DNA of 38,007 nucleotides from CAZPXF01 sp964590945 (lineage in GTDB: Bacteria > Bacillota > Clostridia > Lachnospirales > Lachnospiraceae): contig CAZPXF010000008.1 in assembly GCA_964590945.1 (NCBI GenBank), forward strand, positions 1 through 38,007, in the 5' to 3' direction. The notes under the pieces were generated by a model. It saw only the letters and a list, made by a program, of their open reading frames with translations, ran no database searches and was not told the origin of the DNA. Each line of letters begins with the position of its first letter. The stretch's first letter is position 1. Positions 23,062-30,061 of this stretch are shown piece after piece. Position numbers and translations under genes: made by a program.

Positions 23062-23465
23062 GTCACATGAAATCCGTGAAGGGAAGCTATACAGTAGAAA
23101 CAGCATTAATCATGCCGGTTATTATGCTCATATTAGTGCTTTCCGTTACTTTAACGTTATATTATTATGATAAATGTATTTTGGAGGGACTTGCTTCCGA
23201 AGCGTCGGCGACAGCAGCGGAAGAGATAAGGCGCGATAAAAGTATATCGGAAGTAAAGCAAAGTGTGGAGAAAGCCACAGGGCGGAGACTGCTGTTTTTC
23301 GGGAAAGGAACGGCATCTATAAATGAAGGAAGCGATGAAGTAACTGTGGTGATTACAGCTAAAAAGGGAATCCTTCCAATGAAATGTCAGGTCAGGGCGT
23401 CCGCCTGTACGAAGGAGGCAGAAAAATATATTCGATTGTATAAAATACTAAAGAAGGAAGAATAG
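23058..23465 (+). CDS. TadE-like pseudopilin (small)
   Basis: A 135-aa protein. KGSYTVETALIMPVIMLILVLSVTLTLYYYDKC (about residues 8-40) is a TadE-type signal: GS-x-T-V-E-x-A followed by a hydrophobic helix. The remainder is a modest outer domain with IRRDKSISEVKQSVEKATGRRLLF and beta-rich VTVVITAKKGILPMKCQV. It shares ATGA with the prepilin peptidase stop. A probable minor pilus component; it forms a pair with the larger TadE-like protein upstream. The start could also be ATG 23067. Confidence 0.85.
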   Translation: MSHMKSVKGSYTVETALIMPVIMLILVLSVTLTLYYYDKCILEGLASEASATAAEEIRRDKSISEVKQSVEKATGRRLLFFGKGTASINEGSDEVTVVITAKKGILPMKCQVRASACTKEAEKYIRLYKILKKEE

Positions 23466-23482
23466 AACGGAGGGAGATGCGT

Positions 23483-24199
23483 ATGAAGATTGAGGTGCGA
23501 AGGGATGCGCAGAATACATGGCTTGCTTTGAGCGGGAATTGCCATTATGAGCCGGATTACCAGGTGGAGATGATTCGGCAGACGAATCCCAAAGGGATTT
23601 TGCCGCTTCGTCTTACGGAGACATCCGGGGAAACAGTCTTCCTGTATAAAATTTCGGACATGGTATCTCTTCAAAAGCATTATCGGCACAATAAGCTGGA
23701 CGATAAGGAGATCGTATGGATCACGGAGGAGATTACAGATACGGTGGAGCATATGAAGCGCTACCTGCTGGATCCGGATCATCTCGTATTAAATCCTTCG
23801 TGTATTTTCAGGGATGAACAGAATTTATCATTCTGTTATTTACCTATATATAAAAAAGCATTTCGGGACTCGTTTCATGTATTGACAGAGTATTTTGTGA
23901 AGGAATTGGATTATGATAATCCGGTTGCTATTCAAACGGCATGTCGTTTGCACAAATACACGATGGAAAAAAATTATGAGGTCAATCGCGTTATCCAACG
24001 TGTGAAAAAGGAAATCCAGGAAGAACGGTGGTTCAGAAAAGCTAAAACAGAAAATACAGAAAACACAGAAAACAAGTACACAGATATGATCGAAGGGGCA
24101 GAAATCTATTCAGAAGATCAGGATATAGCAAAGACATTTAGAGGAGTGCGCGAAAAAAGAAGAAAGATGTCTAAATGGGGAGAATGGGAGAACTTGTAA
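23483..24199 (+). CDS. DUF6382-type protein lacking an FHA domain
   Basis: A 238-aa soluble protein at the end of the tad operon. The N-terminal about 165 residues (ISDMVSLQKHYRHNKLDDKEI, YLLDPDHLVLNPSCIFRD, LSFCYLPIYKKAFRDSFHVLTEYFV) fit the DUF6382 family, which in clostridial tad loci is commonly followed by a forkhead-associated phosphopeptide domain. Here the protein ends instead in a basic, low-complexity tail (about 175-238) containing ENTENTEN, with no FHA domain visible. ATG 23483 is chosen for GGAGG 9 nt upstream. The role is unknown; it may couple pilus assembly to signalling. The family name is from memory of the pattern and is moderately secure. Confidence 0.6.
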   Translation: MKIEVRRDAQNTWLALSGNCHYEPDYQVEMIRQTNPKGILPLRLTETSGETVFLYKISDMVSLQKHYRHNKLDDKEIVWITEEITDTVEHMKRYLLDPDHLVLNPSCIFRDEQNLSFCYLPIYKKAFRDSFHVLTEYFVKELDYDNPVAIQTACRLHKYTMEKNYEVNRVIQRVKKEIQEERWFRKAKTENTENTENKYTDMIEGAEIYSEDQDIAKTFRGVREKRRKMSKWGEWENL

Positions 24200-24222
24200 A
24201 ATGAAAGTATATTCGCTATAAT
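24194..24222 (+). promoter_or_regulatory. Promoter of the rhomboid gene
   Basis: TTGTAA (24194-24199), 17 nt, TATAAT (24217-24222), 32 nt upstream of ATG 24254. It uncouples the rhomboid gene from the tad operon. Confidence 0.7.
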
Positions 24223-24253
24223 AAATAAAAACATCGGGAGCGGATAAACGATT

Positions 24254-24874
24254 ATGCGGACATTGAGAGAAGCGCCATGTACATGCTTTTTGATTGCGGT
24301 AAATATAATTGTATTTCTTGGGTTGTCTATGGTGGGAATGACAGAAGACGCAGGATTCATGCTGACTAAAGGAGCGATGTATGTGCCGGATATTCTGACA
24401 TATGGAAGCTATTACACAATATTAACCAGTATATTTCTGCATTTTGGAATCAGCCATTTACTGAATAACATGATTGTTCTTGGTTGGAGCGGATGGACAT
24501 TAGAACAGGCGGCAGGATCACTGAAAATGCTTGTAATTTATCTTGGGTCGGGTGTATGCGGCAATCTGCTGTCAGGATATTTGGAATATATTCACGGAGA
24601 TTACGCCGTCTCGGCAGGCGCATCGGGTGCAATTTTTGGATTGACAGGCGCTTTGCTTTTTCTGGCGCTTCGCAACAGGGGCAGTGTTTATGGTCTGACA
24701 AAGCGTTCTCTTTTGCTGTTGATCGTGCTCAATCTGTATATGGGTTTCACATCAGAAGGAGTAGATAATGCGGCGCACGTCGGAGGACTTGTCGCAGGAT
24801 TTATTATGGCTGCAGTTTTATGCCATCGGAAATTGGGCCGCCGGAAGCGTAATAAGAAAAACCGTTCCCTTTGA
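24254..24874 (+). CDS. Rhomboid family intramembrane serine protease
   Basis: A 206-aa polytopic protease that cleaves transmembrane helices of other proteins. Catalytic dyad: Ser124 in GASGAIFGL and His175 in AAHVGGL. The oxyanion HxxxN motif is FLHFGISHLLNNM. Six hydrophobic helices fit the minimal bacterial form, and a basic tail (GRRKRNKKN) ends it. ATG 24254 has GGGAG about 13 nt upstream. It lies right after the tad operon but with its own promoter, so a link to pilus function is only a possibility. Its last 57 nt overlap the end of the opposing histidine kinase gene. Confidence 0.93.
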   Translation: MRTLREAPCTCFLIAVNIIVFLGLSMVGMTEDAGFMLTKGAMYVPDILTYGSYYTILTSIFLHFGISHLLNNMIVLGWSGWTLEQAAGSLKMLVIYLGSGVCGNLLSGYLEYIHGDYAVSAGASGAIFGLTGALLFLALRNRGSVYGLTKRSLLLLIVLNLYMGFTSEGVDNAAHVGGLVAGFIMAAVLCHRKLGRRKRNKKNRSL

Positions 24875-25564
24875 CGAAGTACATGCGACCTCAACAGAGC
24901 CTTGATGGGCTTCAACAATCGATTTGGTGATCGCAAGACCAAGTCCGGTACCTTGCTTTTTATATGTAATGAATGGTTTGAAAATGTGTTCGAGGTGTTC
25001 CTGCGGAATCCCGTGACCGGTATCTTCTACAGAAATCCGGACAGCATTATCTCTGTAAGAAGCAGAGAGACAGATGGAACCGGAGACGCCGACAGCATCA
25101 TGCGCATTAACAAGAAGGTTCAGCAGCACTTCGTGGAGTTTATTTTTATCACCGGTAAATTCAGGGAGTCCTTCGTCGATATCGCTTACGAACGTGATAT
25201 TTGGCTCGTTTTTGATGGAGTAATAGAAAGAATCTGCTAAATCGTATAGGAAATCCTCCATTGGGAAAGTGGTTTTCTTCAATTGATGTCTTTTGTTATA
25301 GGCGGATAAGTCCTCAAGAAGACGGCGCATTTGCTGAATATCGTCTGTGAGGCGCGGCCATAAATCATAAGAAAGAACCTCCGGGTGTTCCGATTCCATT
25401 ATCTGGATGATTCCATGAATAATAGTCAGGGGATTACGGAGTTCATGGGAGATTAAAGAAAGGGTGAATTGCTGATCCTCGATCAGCTTTTGTATCAATT
25501 CTTTTGCCTCGGGATCTCGATTCATGAGGCTGTGAAGACGCTGGGCATCTGTAGTATTGAGCAT
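24818..25564 (-). CDS. Orphan soluble sensor histidine kinase
   Basis: A 248-aa protein made almost wholly of a kinase core: HisKA with His40 in FTLSLISHELRNPL and HATPase_c with the N box (NLLVNAHDAV), G1 (VEDTGHGIP), F (IFKPF) and G2 (GTGLGL). It lacks a transmembrane segment and a recognisable sensor domain; the first 30 residues are helical. No response regulator is nearby. Orphan kinases of this shape in spore formers often feed phosphate to Spo0A, so that is a reasonable but unproven role. The start is preceded by GGGGA. The 3' end overlaps the rhomboid gene end by 57 nt on the opposite strand. Confidence 0.9.
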   Translation of the reverse strand: MLNTTDAQRLHSLMNRDPEAKELIQKLIEDQQFTLSLISHELRNPLTIIHGIIQIMESEHPEVLSYDLWPRLTDDIQQMRRLLEDLSAYNKRHQLKKTTFPMEDFLYDLADSFYYSIKNEPNITFVSDIDEGLPEFTGDKNKLHEVLLNLLVNAHDAVGVSGSICLSASYRDNAVRISVEDTGHGIPQEHLEHIFKPFITYKKQGTGLGLAITKSIVEAHQGSVEVACTSSKGTVFLITLPAAQFPMA

Positions 25565-25715
25565 ATGGGTATCCCCTTTCCGATTTTAAGATCAGTTTAG
25601 CACTAATCCGCCAGAGGCATCAATACGATTTTCCGGGATTCGTCTGACAAAGCTCGACAAATTGCGGCAGATTTAAGACCTGCGGCATTTATTAATATGA
25701 GAGGAGACATGAACA

Positions 25716-26123
25716 ATGAGAGATGACAACTGTATTTTCTGTAAGATAGCCAATGGGGAGATCCCGTCAGCAACTCTGTATGAGGATGATAAGTTCCGGG
25801 TGATTTTGGATCTTGGGCCGGCGACGAAAGGACATGCCCTGATCCTTCCGAAAGAGCATTATCCGAATCTATATGAAATCAAGGATGAAATCGCAGCGGA
25901 GGCATTTATTCTTGCGAAAAAGATGATCACGAAGCTGACGCCAGTGTTAGGATGCGATGGTTATAACGTGGTGCAGAATAATGGCGAGGCGGCAGGACAG
26001 ACCGTGTTCCATTTCCATATGCATTTGATTCCGCGCTATAAGGATGATGACGCGGGGTTTGGATGGAATATTGGTGAACTCACCGATGAGGTAAAGGAAG
26101 AGATCTTAAATAAATTGAAATAA
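25716..26123 (+). CDS. HIT family protein (HinT-like)
   Basis: A 135-aa nucleotide-binding phosphoramidase/hydrolase of the histidine triad family. The triad is H99-F-H101-M-H103 followed by LIPRY. The N-terminal C6-IF-C9 and the fold signature DLGPATKGHALILPKEH are typical of HinT, which hydrolyses adenosine phosphoramidates and aminoacyl-AMP. ATG 25716 has GAGGAGA upstream. Monocistronic housekeeping gene. Confidence 0.93.
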   Translation: MRDDNCIFCKIANGEIPSATLYEDDKFRVILDLGPATKGHALILPKEHYPNLYEIKDEIAAEAFILAKKMITKLTPVLGCDGYNVVQNNGEAAGQTVFHFHMHLIPRYKDDDAGFGWNIGELTDEVKEEILNKLK

Positions 26124-26162
26124 TGCATTTTTACAAATGAGGAATAATGGGGAATATCTAAA

Positions 26163-26711
26163 GTGGAGCGGAAAGAGAGCAATATGCAGACTCTGGAAAC
26201 TCTGTACGAACAGTACGCCAGTCTGGTATTGAAGGTTTGTTACGATAATTGTGAGGATTATGACATTGCCAGAAACATGACGCAGGAAGTTTTTTTAGCT
26301 TTGATTTCCGAAATAGATAATGTCGATATAAATAGAGTTGGAAAATGGCTGACAGTAACGGCAAAGAATAAAACTTTGAATTTTGTTAAGAGACAAAAAT
26401 ACGAAATTCTGACAGATGATTTTACGGAGATCATGGACGGGAAATATACGTCTGAAAGTGCAGAGGAAACTGCCTTCCTTGTGATCAGGAACGAAGAAAG
26501 AAGTTATCGTGAAAGTAAAATGCTGGAAGCATTATACAACAAGAATGAACGCTGGTATAAAGCAATCACGATGACATATTATTTGGGACACTCACAGGCA
26601 AAGGTAGCAGAAAAACTGGGAATGAATACAAATGCATTGTATGTACTGATGAACAGGGCGAAGAGATGGATTGAAGAGTATTATAGAAAGCTTGATGAAG
26701 ATATTCTGTAA
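26163..26711 (+). CDS. ECF-like sigma-70 family sigma factor
   Basis: A 182-aa sigma factor. Region 2 is visible as LYEQYASLVLKVCYDNCEDYDIARNMTQEVFLALI, with the 'D-x-x-Q-E-V-F' core, followed by WLTVTAKNKTLNFVKRQK. Region 4 at the C-terminus is an HTH: AITMTYYLGHSQAKVAEKLGMNTNALYVLMNRAKRWI. There is no region 3, as in ECF factors. GTG 26163 follows GGGGA at 9 nt; ATG 26184 with GAGAG is a close alternative. It ends at a strong terminator. A membrane protein with a DUF4367-like C-terminus at 27950, beyond the minus-strand murG, may be its anti-sigma factor. Confidence 0.85.
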   Translation: MERKESNMQTLETLYEQYASLVLKVCYDNCEDYDIARNMTQEVFLALISEIDNVDINRVGKWLTVTAKNKTLNFVKRQKYEILTDDFTEIMDGKYTSESAEETAFLVIRNEERSYRESKMLEALYNKNERWYKAITMTYYLGHSQAKVAEKLGMNTNALYVLMNRAKRWIEEYYRKLDEDIL

Positions 26712-26715
26712 CTTT

Positions 26716-26750
26716 AGCAAAACAGGTGTCGATTTGACACCTGTTTTGCT
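26716..26750. terminator. Strong bidirectional terminator
   Basis: AGCAAAACAGGTGTC (26716-26730) and GACACCTGTTTTGCT (26736-26750) pair perfectly over 15 bp. The U-run is within the arm (TTTT at 26743-26746). It separates the sigma gene (plus) and murG (minus). Confidence 0.85.
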
Positions 26751-26773
26751 GAAATGTTTAAAAAATCATCGTT

Positions 26774-27847
26774 TTACAACTTTTTTTGACAACATTTCTC
26801 AATTAAATCAGTTATAGTGGCAATAGCATCTGTCTGTGAAGAGGCAACCATAGTGTCGATATAGTCTTTCCGATTGTCATAGAGACGATGTATGGCATCA
26901 AGAAGTTTTTCGTTGGTAATTTCTTCTTCTTCCATTACGATACTAAAGCCCTGACGCTCGAAGGAACGGGCATTAAGAATCTGGTCACCCCGGCTTGCGC
27001 TGGCGGAAAGAGGAATCAGGAGATTCGGCTTTCGGAGTGCAAGGAGCTCACAGATAGCATTCGCTCCTGCCCGGGATATTACAATATCGGCAAGTGCAAA
27101 GAGGTCTTTCAGTTCAGCCTGAATATATTCATACTGTACATAGCCTTTGATATCTTTGAGGGATTCATCAAGCTTTCCTTTTCCGCATAAATGGATGATT
27201 TGGAAATCCTGCAAAAGCTCCGGGAGGATGGCGCGGACAGCTTCATTGACAGCAACAGCGCCAAGGCTTCCGCCGATGATCAGGATGACGGGTTTATCTT
27301 CTGTAAAGCCACAGAATTTTCTGGCAAATGCCGGGTCGCCGGTCATCAGCTCCTGCCGGATCGGAGAACCGCTGAGAACTGCTTTGTCATCCGGAAGAAG
27401 TTCAACAGTCTCCGGAAAGTTGCAGCAGACTTTTGTTGCAGATGGAATAGAAATTTTGTTGGCCAGTCCCGGGGTCATGTCAGATTCATGTATGATCGTT
27501 GGGACATGACATTTTTTACCGGCCATAACAACAGGGACGGAGACAAATCCTCCCTTGGAGAAAATAACATCTGGTTTCAAAGTTTTGATAAGCCTATGGG
27601 CTTCTGAAAAGCCTTTCATTACCCTGAATGGGTCTGTAAAATTTTTCAGACTGAAGTATCGGCGCAGCTTGCCGGATGAAATTCCGTAATAAGGAATGCC
27701 GAGTTCTTCAATTAATTTTTTCTCGATTCCATCATAGGAACCGATATAGTAAACTTCATACTGCAATTCACGGAGACGTGGCAGTAGTGCAATATTTGGT
27801 GTAACGTGTCCGGCAGTACCACCGCCGGTAAGGATTATACGCTTCAT
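26774..27847 (-). CDS. murG: MurG, lipid II synthesis GlcNAc transferase
   Basis: Transfers GlcNAc from UDP-GlcNAc to lipid I, forming lipid II on the inner face of the membrane. The 357-aa protein has the N-terminal glycine loop LTGGGTAGHVTPNIAL, VIFSKGGFVSVPVVMA, HESDMTPGLANK, the second loop LIIGGSLGAVAVNEAV and the donor-site block VISRAGANAICELLALRKPNLLIPL, all MurG hallmarks. The start is ATG (complement of 27845-27847), with GGGAGG 6 nt upstream; a longer frame lacks an SD. It stands alone on the minus strand, outside a dcw cluster, as is common in Lachnospiraceae, so it may be a second copy or a relocated sole copy. Confidence 0.94.
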   Translation of the reverse strand: MKRIILTGGGTAGHVTPNIALLPRLRELQYEVYYIGSYDGIEKKLIEELGIPYYGISSGKLRRYFSLKNFTDPFRVMKGFSEAHRLIKTLKPDVIFSKGGFVSVPVVMAGKKCHVPTIIHESDMTPGLANKISIPSATKVCCNFPETVELLPDDKAVLSGSPIRQELMTGDPAFARKFCGFTEDKPVILIIGGSLGAVAVNEAVRAILPELLQDFQIIHLCGKGKLDESLKDIKGYVQYEYIQAELKDLFALADIVISRAGANAICELLALRKPNLLIPLSASASRGDQILNARSFERQGFSIVMEEEEITNEKLLDAIHRLYDNRKDYIDTMVASSQTDAIATITDLIEKCCQKKL

Positions 27848-27949
27848 ACTTTTCCTCCCAAAATAATAACTTAAGTTTATCTTAAACGGATTCCGGGAAA
27901 AGTGCAAGACAGAGTGGGAATTTACTTACATTTAGAAAAGAGGGACAGT

Positions 27950-28918
27950 ATGGAAGACAATTTCGGAGATATCTTAAAAAAGGAATTTGACAAGGAGGAT
28001 AAGGAGATCCGCCGGAAGATTGCAGAGCGGGAGGACGTCGATGCCGGGTTCGCGGCTCTTCAGGCGGATGAGTCAATGAAACAGGAATTTCGGCAGATGC
28101 TCAGTGAAAGGAGCGGCGCCGGATCGGAAGACGGGAAACTTCTGGCGCAGATGTCCGAGGAAGGCAGGGAAGCATATCGTCTTGGCTTCGAACTTCTGAA
28201 AAAGAGAGCGCACCGGGAGCAGAATCACGCAGCTGAGGCAGGAAATCCGGAAGGCAGCGAAACCACTGCTTCGGAGGATCCTTCAGTGGAAACGGCAGAA
28301 GGCTTTACAGGTGAAGCGGTGAACAAAAGGGTGATGCGTTTTCCTGTGAAGAAGCCATATGTTGCCGCTGTATTAGTTGTGGTATTCACGCTGGGACTTG
28401 GAATAACAAGCTTTAGCGGGAAAACTTATGTGATGGATTTAATAAATCATATGTTGCAGGGGAAAGGCCAGACGACTTTAAATTCTAAAGAAGAAGCAAG
28501 GCAGTATTCTGACAGAAAGCTGGATGAAGTATATACGCAGGTTAATCAGGAACTGGGAATTAATATGGTTGAATTATTTTATTTGCCGAAGGATTTTAAT
28601 TTTAAAGAAGTTGATATTGATTCAGATGCGGATAGAGCATATCTCTCATATACAGATGATAAAGAGGGGTGGATTCAATATTTCATGTATGCGAATCAGG
28701 CGGATCAATCGGTGTCAGTATATCATGATGATGAAATGTTGAGTCAGGAGCAGATGATACTTTCCGATACATTGATCGATATTACGAAGTACAAGAATGC
28801 AGAGGATCGTGTATATTATGAGGCTGTATTTGTATATAAAGGCGTAAATTACCGTTTAACATCCAATACAGGGTGGGCGGAATTTAAAAAAATTGTAAAA
28901 AATTTATTTTTTTATTAG
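27950..28918 (+). CDS. Single-pass membrane protein, DUF4367-like; possible anti-sigma factor
   Basis: A 322-aa protein. Residues 1-about 130 are charged and cytoplasmic (MEDNFGDILKKEFDKEDKEI), with coiled-coil character and a Thr/Glu-rich linker. A transmembrane helix lies at about 137-156 (YVAAVLVVVFTLGLGITSF), and an outer domain at about 185-322 ends with a WAEFKKIVKNL segment. The outer domain (YLPKDFNFKEVDIDSDADRAYLSYTDDKEGWIQYFMY) resembles DUF4367 domains often found in anti-sigma partners of ECF factors. ATG 27950 follows GAGGGA. The putative sigma partner is on the same strand, 1.2 kb upstream, with murG in between. Evidence for the pairing is topology and proximity only. Confidence 0.65.
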   Translation: MEDNFGDILKKEFDKEDKEIRRKIAEREDVDAGFAALQADESMKQEFRQMLSERSGAGSEDGKLLAQMSEEGREAYRLGFELLKKRAHREQNHAAEAGNPEGSETTASEDPSVETAEGFTGEAVNKRVMRFPVKKPYVAAVLVVVFTLGLGITSFSGKTYVMDLINHMLQGKGQTTLNSKEEARQYSDRKLDEVYTQVNQELGINMVELFYLPKDFNFKEVDIDSDADRAYLSYTDDKEGWIQYFMYANQADQSVSVYHDDEMLSQEQMILSDTLIDITKYKNAEDRVYYEAVFVYKGVNYRLTSNTGWAEFKKIVKNLFFY

Positions 28919-28998
28919 ATTTCGCGTAAGGATTTGCCATTTCGATTGTCTTTATATATAGAGGATTATTTTAGAGGAACGTAATTGAGGTGAGTATT

Positions 28999-29526
28999 AT
29001 GAAGAAGAAAATAATCGCAATGTTGACAGCAATTGCCATGATTATCAGCTTTTGCGGAGGTTCCTTATCAAAGGTTATGGCGGCAGACGAGGATTTGGGA
29101 AAGATTGTTGATGGCTCTGTCTTGACAGAGGATGAGGAATCGGAAGCTCCGGTTGATGCGGAGACCATCTATTACATTGAAGATGAGGATAACAATGACT
29201 CTGGCATGATGCCATATGGAACGTATCTTCTGGATGGTACTGCAGCGATTAAGAATGCCGGGAATGGGAAGATCACAGCTTCCGGTGTTACAACTGCGAA
29301 AAAAAGCTGTTCATTGAAAGTGGTAGTAACTGTTCAGCGTTATTCTAAATCCAGCGGAGCATGGAACTATGTAACATCCTGGACAGCGACGAAAAGCAGT
29401 GGGACATACGTTTCCACTTCAAAGACGATCTCGGTAACAAAAGGATATTATTATCGGGTTCGGTGCGGACATTCTGCGGGTGGTGAAGCTGGCACTTCAA
29501 CAACAGATGGTATCTGGATCAATTGA
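28999..29526 (+). CDS. Small secreted protein, DUF6147-like
   Basis: A 175-aa exported protein: signal peptide (about 1-30, ending KVMAADE), an acidic linker rich in Glu/Asp (about 30-72), then a beta-rich C-terminal domain (about 77-175) with AAIKNAGNGKITASGVTTA, VVVTVQRYSKSSGAWNYVTSW and GYYYRVRCGHSAGGE, ending TDGIWIN. This pattern recalls the DUF6147 proteins of Lachnospiraceae; function unknown, probably surface or secreted. ATG 28999 follows GAGGTGAG. It is 80 nt after the preceding membrane-protein gene and might be cotranscribed. Confidence 0.7.
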   Translation: MKKKIIAMLTAIAMIISFCGGSLSKVMAADEDLGKIVDGSVLTEDEESEAPVDAETIYYIEDEDNNDSGMMPYGTYLLDGTAAIKNAGNGKITASGVTTAKKSCSLKVVVTVQRYSKSSGAWNYVTSWTATKSSGTYVSTSKTISVTKGYYYRVRCGHSAGGEAGTSTTDGIWIN

Positions 29527-29888
29527 TTGGTTAATTATCAAATTTACTACCAATACGCAAATAAGGGAGGTCCGGAACATTCTCTTAGTTGCCGGACGGG
29601 ATATCTGAAAACTAAATATGGTTTTTCGCGACAGAATGACTGACCAATTTCATGCTAGCGGTTGTTGGGATGGTTCTGTCACAAAAAAATTTTTAGAAGA
29701 AAGATGAATGAAGGATATTACAACACTATATGACAACCTTATCCCTCTAGACAGGGTGTAATATTCATGTTCGGCAGCTAAGAGAGTGTTCTGTGGAGCC
29801 TCTCTTTTTTGCTGTATGGAAATAATATACAGCAATGGAAATTTCATGATCTGATTGAAAAACCAATAAGTGCCGAAAAGTATACAGC
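29527..29888 (+). other. Gene-free stretch with several hairpins; possible leader or small RNA
   Basis: The region 29527-30061 has no supported gene. The part before the sigma-54 upstream palindrome has these hairpin-forming pairs: GTCCGG (29570-29575)/CCGGAC (29592-29597); GACAGAA (29630-29636)/TTCTGTC (29674-29680); ATATTACA (29715-29722)/TGTAATAT (29757-29764) enclosing CCCT/AGGG; then the terminator at 29780. GCTGTAT (29811-29817)/ATACAGC (29827-29833) follows. No known riboswitch core was recognised and no clear promoter was found, so small RNA or 3' UTR remain open. Confidence 0.35.
29780..29810 (+). terminator. Rho-independent terminator
   Basis: AAGAGAG (29780-29786) pairs with CTCTCTT (29800-29806), followed by T to 29810. 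It may end the small secreted protein transcript or a small RNA from 29530-29780. Confidence 0.75.
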
Positions 29889-29933
29889 GCCACAAATGAC
29901 ATTTGAAAAATGCCATTTGTGGCATTTTCTTTT
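29889..29933. promoter_or_regulatory. Nested palindrome, candidate sigma-54 activator site (also terminator-like)
   Basis: GCCACAAATGACATTT (29889-29904) pairs with AAATGCCATTTGTGGC (29908-29923) with a single mismatch (A/C) around GAA. It contains the smaller palindromes CAAATG-A-CATTTG (29893-29905) and AAATGCCA-TTTG-TGGCATTT (29908-29927). It lies about 90 bp upstream of the -24 element, the place for an enhancer-binding-protein site. ATTTTCTTTT follows, so it could also terminate upstream transcripts. Confidence 0.55.
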
Positions 29934-29996
29934 GCGCGAATCTAATAAGAAATGTTGAAAAAACGCGATAAAATTATTTTTTTGACGATAAAAAAC

Positions 29997-30012
29997 TGGC
30001 ACGCTTCTTGCT
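29997..30012 (+). promoter_or_regulatory. Sigma-54 (-24/-12) promoter
   Basis: TGGCACGCTTCTTGCT matches the consensus TGGCACG-N4-TTGCW exactly, with GG (29998-29999) and GC (30010-30011) separated by the required 10 nt. Start of transcription is expected near 30022, giving a leader of about 40 nt before ATG 30062. rpoN and a sigma-54 activator gene lie at the downstream end of the same region. Confidence 0.9.
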
Positions 30013-30061
30013 AAGTATATTATATAGAGAAAACATTATATTAGTAAAGGAGATGTAATAA

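Noticed and set aside
29710..29815. A riboswitch upstream of the sigma-54 operon
   Set aside because: Hairpins and a terminator are present, but they end about 200 bp before the mapped-by-consensus start of the operon and no known aptamer core is seen.
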